Shown: in pieces, positions 58,136 through 64,000 of the stretch
Position numbering within the stretch: position 1 is the first letter of the stretch
Layout: each line of letters starts with the position of its first letter
NCBI GenBank assembly: GCA_027186245.1
Contig: CP114489.1
Span: forward strand, 7,633,501-7,697,500
Direction of reading: 5' to 3'
Source: Coriaria nepalensis
Lineage: Eukaryota; Streptophyta; Magnoliopsida; Cucurbitales; Coriariaceae
Length of the DNA: 64,000 nt
The notes under the pieces: model-generated
Told to the model about the DNA's origin: nothing
Databases searched by the model: none
The model's input: the letters and a program-made list of their open reading frames with translations, nothing else
Position numbers and translations under genes: made by a program

Positions 58136-59319
58136 TTTATGTAACCCTATCATAAGGTATAACATATGTATCTTCTCCCTATAAATTAAATAAATTTTGT
58201 CATGTGGTAAGATAGGATACATAATTTTACCATATGCCTTATTTCAACTATTATATCTTAATTTATAGTATTTCTATTCTTAACAAAGCGTAATTATTGA
58301 TTCATGATCGATATGAATAATATGATTCGCCTTCAAATCTTCGAGTAAGTAATAGTCGAAAAGTTTTGATCTTTTATAATGAAGATAGATAAATTGTTTT
58401 CCCTATGATTTGTATTATAGGAAAATTCTTACCTTTATTTATATTTTACTTTATTATTTCTTAATTTATGTTGCTTATTTTTATTTAATGATAATTTCTT
58501 ATTTCATTGCTACAGATTCATTATTTTTTTCTTATCTTGAAGAACAATTTAAATTTTATCTTTTTATATTTTGATTGATAGGTTAATGGAGTTATTAATA
58601 TTATCATAATCTCTACGTTGGTTCTCTAGTAATTGGTTTTGAATTGCTGGATATTGTTTTATATTATAGTTTATACCATAGTTTATTTTTAATTTATTAA
58701 AATATTTTTTATTATATGTATAAGGAACTGCGAGTAGGCCAATTCGTATTTAGTTACAACAAAATTTTTTAGCAATCTTGAGAGGGAAAAATTATTGTCC
58801 ACCTTATTATGAAGCTTAGTGTTCACAAGCTTATAACTATGGAGGGTCTAAAATGTTTCTAGAATATTTTATGCGAAGAGTATAAATAAAGGAATTATGG
58901 AGTTTATTTTTGTCAATTGATTCGAATTTAAATGACTGGATTAAGATGTTACATTGAATGATGTTATAGGATGAAATTATAATAAGTCAATTCTTTTAGT
59001 TATTTTCTTATGTGTTCAATATCTTATTTTTCCGTGTATCGCATAAATAATCAAGGACTAAGCACTTTATAAGTGCTTAATGTTTCATTTTTTAAGATTT
59101 TATTATAATATAAATACAAATTTAAATATAATACTATAGTAAAATATAATAATATAGTTTTTAATTATCTTTGCAACGGAGGAAAAGAATGCTAGAAATA
59201 TATAGAATAAAAGTTGTGTTTAAGCATGTCATGTGTTACATCCCACCTTTTTATAACACACCACGTGTCAAAAATTTACACTACCTACTAAAATTATTTT
59301 TATCAATAATTAATTTGAA

Positions 59320-61326
59320 TTTTATTATTAGTTATTATTTATGAAAGTCAGTTATTATTTATCATGTTTATTAATTTTATTAGAATAAATATTTTATATT
59401 TTATAAAAACATATCATGATAAAGTCCATTATCTTAAGTTATACGTTTTAGAGACCATGATAAAGATCATATTAATTGGGACTCAGTTACTTACAGCTTA
59501 AGACACAAATTGTTCGTTATCATATGTCTCAAGAATGAATATTAATGATCAGGATAGACAATCACATAGTTCATCACCTAAAGTGTTTAGCGTGATCGAT
59601 CTTATGACTATTGATGTTAATAGAATATCAAGATGAATAATAGAATATCAAGATGATTATATAGGTACTTAGTAGAGACTAAGAATGCTAAATATAACAC
59701 TTAGATGATTCTCTATTAGAATTAATACAAACTATTAATGAGAATTATCAAGTGACTTTACTTGTGATTCTTAGACCTCGGATCGTCATGGTATTTTATG
59801 TGCCGAGTTTCATATTTTGACATCATTCTAATTAGTCATAGTCAAGGGTGAACACGAGATGAGCCGTTGGGTATAAAATGTTGTATATGAAGGTTATGAG
59901 TGATCAAGAGGGAATCCATCGTTTTCGTATTTAAAAATAGATCCTATAAATTATATGGTTTATTGAAGAAGAAATGTTTTCGAAGTAGTATAGTTTGGAA
60001 TGATTTTTTGTAAATCCATTGTTGATGTTCATTAAGGATATAACAGTTCATATGATTTGTTTATTAGGGTTTAATAGTTAAACTATACCTCAGGACGAGT
60101 CGGGATATTGACTAGATGGAATAATCGTTAATTGTAACTATACCATAGTCACAGAAGGTTTTTTTAGAACATGGTATTTCTTATCTCCCGAATAGTCTTA
60201 AAATTTTACTAGAAGTCAATATTGACTTGAAAATTTAAGTTAATTAATAATTGGATGATTAAATTAACTATTTAATTTAGAAGATGTTTTAAATTAAATG
60301 AATTTAATCATGTATTGAATAAAATCATAAAGTATTATGAAATTCTCCTACATGCGTGATGTAGAACCTAATGAGTCACACACATAAGATTCGATAGTAT
60401 CTCAGTTAAGATTCATCGAAGAAAAAGGGAAAATGATTTGTTTCCATTTTAAGGGTAAAATGATAATTTGACTTGTAGTTTATCTACAATGGCAAAATGT
60501 AATTATTAATTTATTAAATATAATATCATGCAACTCTGTTACTATAACTAAGTATGAAATTTATTTAATTAGAAATTAATAAATTATAAAAGAACTTTTA
60601 TTTAATTATAAAAGGATTCTAAAAGTTAGTATTAATAATCAAACATTAAATGGTTAATATGTCATATTGTTAATTTGATTTTCATATGTCAAATTAATCA
60701 AAGAGTTAATTAACATTTATGGGTTATGACCATGGTTATATTCGGCCATATATATGTGGGTTTGACCTATTTATTTCCTTAACTAAGTTAATGAAATCTA
60801 ATGGTATAAGGAATCCTAATGCTACAAGGAAGCCTTAGAGCTAGTGAAGCATTATAAATAGACTATTAGCGTGGCAAAAAATCAATAATAGACATCTCTT
60901 CCTCTTGGCCAAAATTGTGAGGGAGAAAAATAAGGTTTTTTCCATCCATTTTCCCCGAGCCTTTTGATTAATGTGTTGATTCCTAAAATAGAAAATTAAC
61001 TAATTAAATGAATCGTGTGGATTATGACTAGAGGACGAAAATGTAGGCTTCTTGAATCTTCCCTTCAATTTGGATTGCAAGAGTTATTATAATGGTTTCC
61101 TTATCAAGTTAAGATAACCCTTTAACCTAAACTTGAAATTTAAATTCATGAAATTTATTGTATTTTTCTGTAAATAGTTTATATATGCAATATATGAATA
61201 TTGTATGATCGATCTTGTTATGAAATTATGATATGATTAGGATGATATCCAAAATTTTTAAATATTTCTTTCATCCAAAATTTTTAAATATTACTTTCGT
61301 TGTTTTTTATGCATAAATTCCCAACA
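59320..61326 (+). repeat. LTR-like repeat, right copy (about 2 kb), truncated at its 5' end
   Basis: The segment ends with ATAAATTCCCAACA (61326), the mirror of the TGTTGGGAATT start common in plant LTRs, but its own start is missing. Landmarks match the partly inverted left copy at 51430-53340. No polyprotein sequence is inside, so it behaves as a solo LTR. It abuts the gypsy gag relic exactly at its 3' end. Confidence 0.7.
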
Positions 61327-62000
61327 CTTTTAACTACCTCACGACTCATAGTGTAGTCGGGAGAGTAATTAGATCATCACTAATTATTTCAGCAACATCT
61401 AAGTCATAGTTGGATTCTTGATAATATGCTGCGGCTGATGACACCTTTCTCAAGACTTCCTCTTCTAATAGCTCTTCGTACCTGACCGTTTTGGTGGAGA
61501 GTTAGAAAAATTTCAGAATTCCACTCCCTCAAACTTATTCCTAAGTTCAATACCTAAACCGTTAATGGCCAACCTGATGAATTATTGCTCAGGTAGAGCC
61601 AAATAGAGTGGTTTTTCTATTGTTTAAACCAAAGTAGGAAAGTCTAAGTCCATTCCCCTATTTCTTGCAATAGATGAGACAAATCAGATATAGTGACTTC
61701 AAGCTGATTGTGGTAAAACTGAGTATGAAAATGTTGCTCCATGTCTTGCCAAGTTCTTATAGAATTAGGTGGCAGTCTGGTATACCAAGAGAAAACATGC
61801 TTGGTTAAGGAATTGGTGAACAACTGGATTCGCAACCTGTCATTTTCCTCGACCTCTCCACACTGAACGGTGAAGCAAACAATATGCTCTATGGTCGATT
61901 GATCGGGGTCATCTATAGAAAATAAGGTAAAATATGGGATATGATATTCGTGAGGGAATAGTTCCCAGTCAATCTCCTTGGGTTAAGGTCCATGATAATC
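61327..62000 (-). pseudogene. Ty3/gypsy gag fragment
   Basis: On the minus strand: WELFPHEYHIPYFTLFSIDD, STIEHIVCFTVQCGEVEEND, RIQLFTNSLTKHVFSWYTRL, PPNSIRTWQDMEQHFHTQFY and VTISDLSHLL. This is the Retrotrans_gag capsid domain of gypsy elements. After stops near 61640 the reading continues in pieces to 61327 (SLREWNSEIF, YYQESNYDLDVAEI), where the LTR-like repeat begins. Upstream (to about 62200) a weak frame with PPVIHSKTSELRTDIPYYVP may be the gag N-terminal part. No intact element is present. Confidence 0.85.
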
Positions 62001-62708
62001 AGCCGAGTAGCTAAATTGTAAATATTATGTATATATTATACAATTGTTCTCGGTATACTATTGGCTACATATAAAGTTTTAGTCTTTGTGACGAGGGGTG
62101 TGAAAGCCTTCATAGGCACGTAATATGGAATGTCTGTCCGCAGCTCGCTGGTCTTAGAATGGATTACAGGTGGCATGCCGGCAGCGGTCAAGTGTTCTCC
62201 GTACATTTAGTAGTTATGTGGCAGAAACGGCGGATCTAGATTATATGTCGTAAATGGGCCTCCATCCTCCATTACTAGTTGTCTAGGGAGCTGCATTAGC
62301 CAACTGACTTACTGTGGTTGCCAAGTGGCCTGTGGGAGCCTTCTAAGGGCCATTAGTGAATAGGCTATATGCTGAAGAAATGTTATCAATGGATTGATAA
62401 ATAGCCAATTCCCTATATTTCCTTGGTTGTCGACATTACAAAGGTTGTCATGGCAGATACCAGTACACTTCCTCCCATGGAGACCTCGATGCTTGAGCAG
62501 AGATCTACTCAAGGTTTCCAAGCAATCGGCTAAATAGGTCAATTATTCGAGAAGTTAGACAATTACGTGTCGGAATAACGTCGGACTAGGCTGATGTGAT
62601 AGATCACACGGGTAGGCCATATATTGGATGGACCAAGATTAGAACTGGCCTGGTCGACTGTTTAATCGTCTTGGTTGGCCACTTGGTATAGGCTTTGACT
62701 ATGAAGTT

Positions 62709-62768
62709 GGGGGGGGGCATATATATTGGGAAACTTTATGATATGTCCCCCCCCCCCCCCCCCCCCCC
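62709..62768. repeat. G9 and C22 homopolymer pair
   Basis: A run of 9 G (62709-62717) is followed 29 bases later by a run of 22 C (62747-62768). The two can pair as a hairpin, and the C run's complement is a long G tract. Such runs are prone to length error in assemblies. Confidence 0.85.
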
Positions 62769-62769
62769 G

Positions 62770-64000
62770 GTCATACCATTTTATTGATGCCAATTTTTGT
62801 GGCACCGGTCGATGGCTCGAAGAATAGGCTATCGGCCGGGAGGGGAAAATTGTGAGACCCAATAGCTCGAACACAATAGGTTTGAACACAATATCAAAGA
62901 GAAAACCAATATCAAGCTATTAATGGGTCAAAGAGAAAAACCAGGCATAAATTGTGTTCGAATTTACCGGGTAAAATTGGACAAAAAACTTGAATTATGT
63001 TAGACATAAAATTGAGTCAATGGAAAAATCAAAATTATGTTAGATATAATGTGCCTATTTTTATTTCCTAAGTCTTCATTAAGTGAAATCGGAAAATACC
63101 AATGCTGATTTATGATAGTTTTTGGGTGGGGTTTGGCGGAGGAATGGCAACAATTGAGGCAAACAAATGACCTTGAAGGAGTTGAGGGCTTGGTATAAAT
63201 TCTCTTCTATTTCTCTCTTCTTGTTTGTTCTAATTATTTATTGGATTAGAAATTTCTAGTTTGATAAACCGTTCATCAAAAGTAAAACATGTGATCCTAG
63301 TTAGTCCTAACCAAGAACTCGAGAATCAAAATTTTGAATATCAGTTTCACCCGACTTCTAGAACGTTCAGTTTACTTATAGTTGTATGATAATATTCATT
63401 CCGATTGTCCTTTCCATTACAACATACCCTGATCATAACATTTGGTTAATAAATTTGAGAACCACTTTCTTAAATGGTAATGAGAAAGAAGGGGTGTATG
63501 TCATACAACTTAAAGGTTTCACATAAAATGCACAAAACAATGTGAAGTTGTTAGATTTTACCAATCTTCTTAGAAATATAAGTCTATTTTGACCAAATTA
63601 TCAAATCATTTGATTTACCGTAGAATAAGGATGACCTATGTGTGGGTACAAAAGGGTTAGTGGGAGTAAGATTATGTTCATTGTTTGTATAAATTGATAA
63701 CATACTATTCATGTGAATGATGTAGATTTGTTAGAAACTATAATTTGTGGTTATGAGAAAAAAAATCTCCATAAATGAAATAGATAAAAGAATTTTTTTT
63801 TTCTTTGGAATAAAGATCTATAGAGATTGATTTAAAGGAATGTTAAGGTTTAGCCCATTCGTATACATAAGCAAAGTACTAAAGAGGTTTAGTATGGAAG
63901 ATTTTAGGAAATGATATTTACCAAAATATCATGGAATCTAACATTTCAAAGGATGTCACCTAAGATATAAGTGGAGAGAGACCGCGTGAATTGAATACCA
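62770..64000. other. Right-end spacer, no gene seen
   Basis: AT-rich DNA, possibly leader/LTR of the minus-strand gypsy relic. Short direct phrases recur (AAGAGAAAAACCA near 62900 and 62930; AAAATTATGTTAGA near 63033 and a relative at 62993). No coding sequence recognised. Confidence 0.4.

Larger units (their letters stand above)
57460..59200 (+). mobile_element. Helitron-like segment with internal tandem duplications
   Basis: The segment starts TCATATTATATATTATAAAAG, as many plant Helitrons do (TC then an AT run and TATAAAAG). It ends near 59200 with CTTTGCAACGGAGG followed by AAAAGAATGCTAGA, close to the hairpin plus CTRRT end of Helitrons. At 59208 a second copy of the start text begins (AATAAAAGTTGTGTTTAAGC...), as in tandem Helitrons. 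The final T of CTAGT is changed and no Rep/helicase is present, so the call is tentative. Confidence 0.45.

Noticed and set aside
62662..62889. 75-codon minus-strand frame with a polyglycine run
   Set aside because: The glycine run is the C22 homopolymer; the rest has no recognised similarity.

Overview
This is nuclear DNA of a flowering plant, almost certainly a eudicot. The evidence is two large, many-exon plant genes with AT-rich introns and GT-AG splice sites, plus Ty1/copia, Ty3/gypsy, LINE, MULE, MITE and Helitron-like relics typical of plants. The species cannot be named from the sequence. There is no bacterial gene organisation, no CRISPR array and no rRNA or tRNA gene that I could recognise.

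Layout. (1) 1-3278: the 3' part of a broken copia element on the + strand, ending in a 173-bp LTR; it sits in an intron of the next gene. (2) 3358-24252, minus strand: the first 31 coding exons, about 1,077 residues in one unbroken frame, of a MOR1/XMAP215-type microtubule polymerase with four TOG domains. The C-terminal half lies beyond the left edge. Its 6.4-kb intron 12 carries a second copia element (11275-15441) with a perfect 5-bp target duplication; other introns carry MITE-like sequences. (3) 24253-32466: an 8.2-kb head-to-head spacer filled largely by a decayed MuDR-like transposon (MULE). Its flanks hold 32-bp repeats in a 96-bp higher-order pattern and an array of hairpin-forming repeats; one repeat array is split by a 1.85-kb solo LTR. 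(4) 32467-50377, plus strand: a complete 14-exon gene for a VPS3-type (TGFBRAP1/VPS39 family) CORVET tethering subunit, 1,009 residues. Two fragments of LINE reverse transcriptase lie in introns 1 and 9, and a third copia element (about 44312-49038, antisense) lies in intron 11. (5) 50378-64000: gene-poor, AT-rich DNA with a large partly inverted duplication of an LTR-like sequence, a gypsy protease/leader relic, a probable FRIGIDA-like pseudogene, Helitron-like DNA with internal tandem duplications, and a gypsy gag relic on the minus strand.

The two genes serve unrelated housekeeping roles: cortical microtubule dynamics, and endosome/vacuole vesicle tethering. They share only a divergent arrangement. 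Both reading frames join exactly across every intron, so the insertions appear to have been tolerated by splicing. I did not find a clearly new biological system. The most unusual structure is the MULE with its ordered repeat arms and the datable nested LTR insertion.
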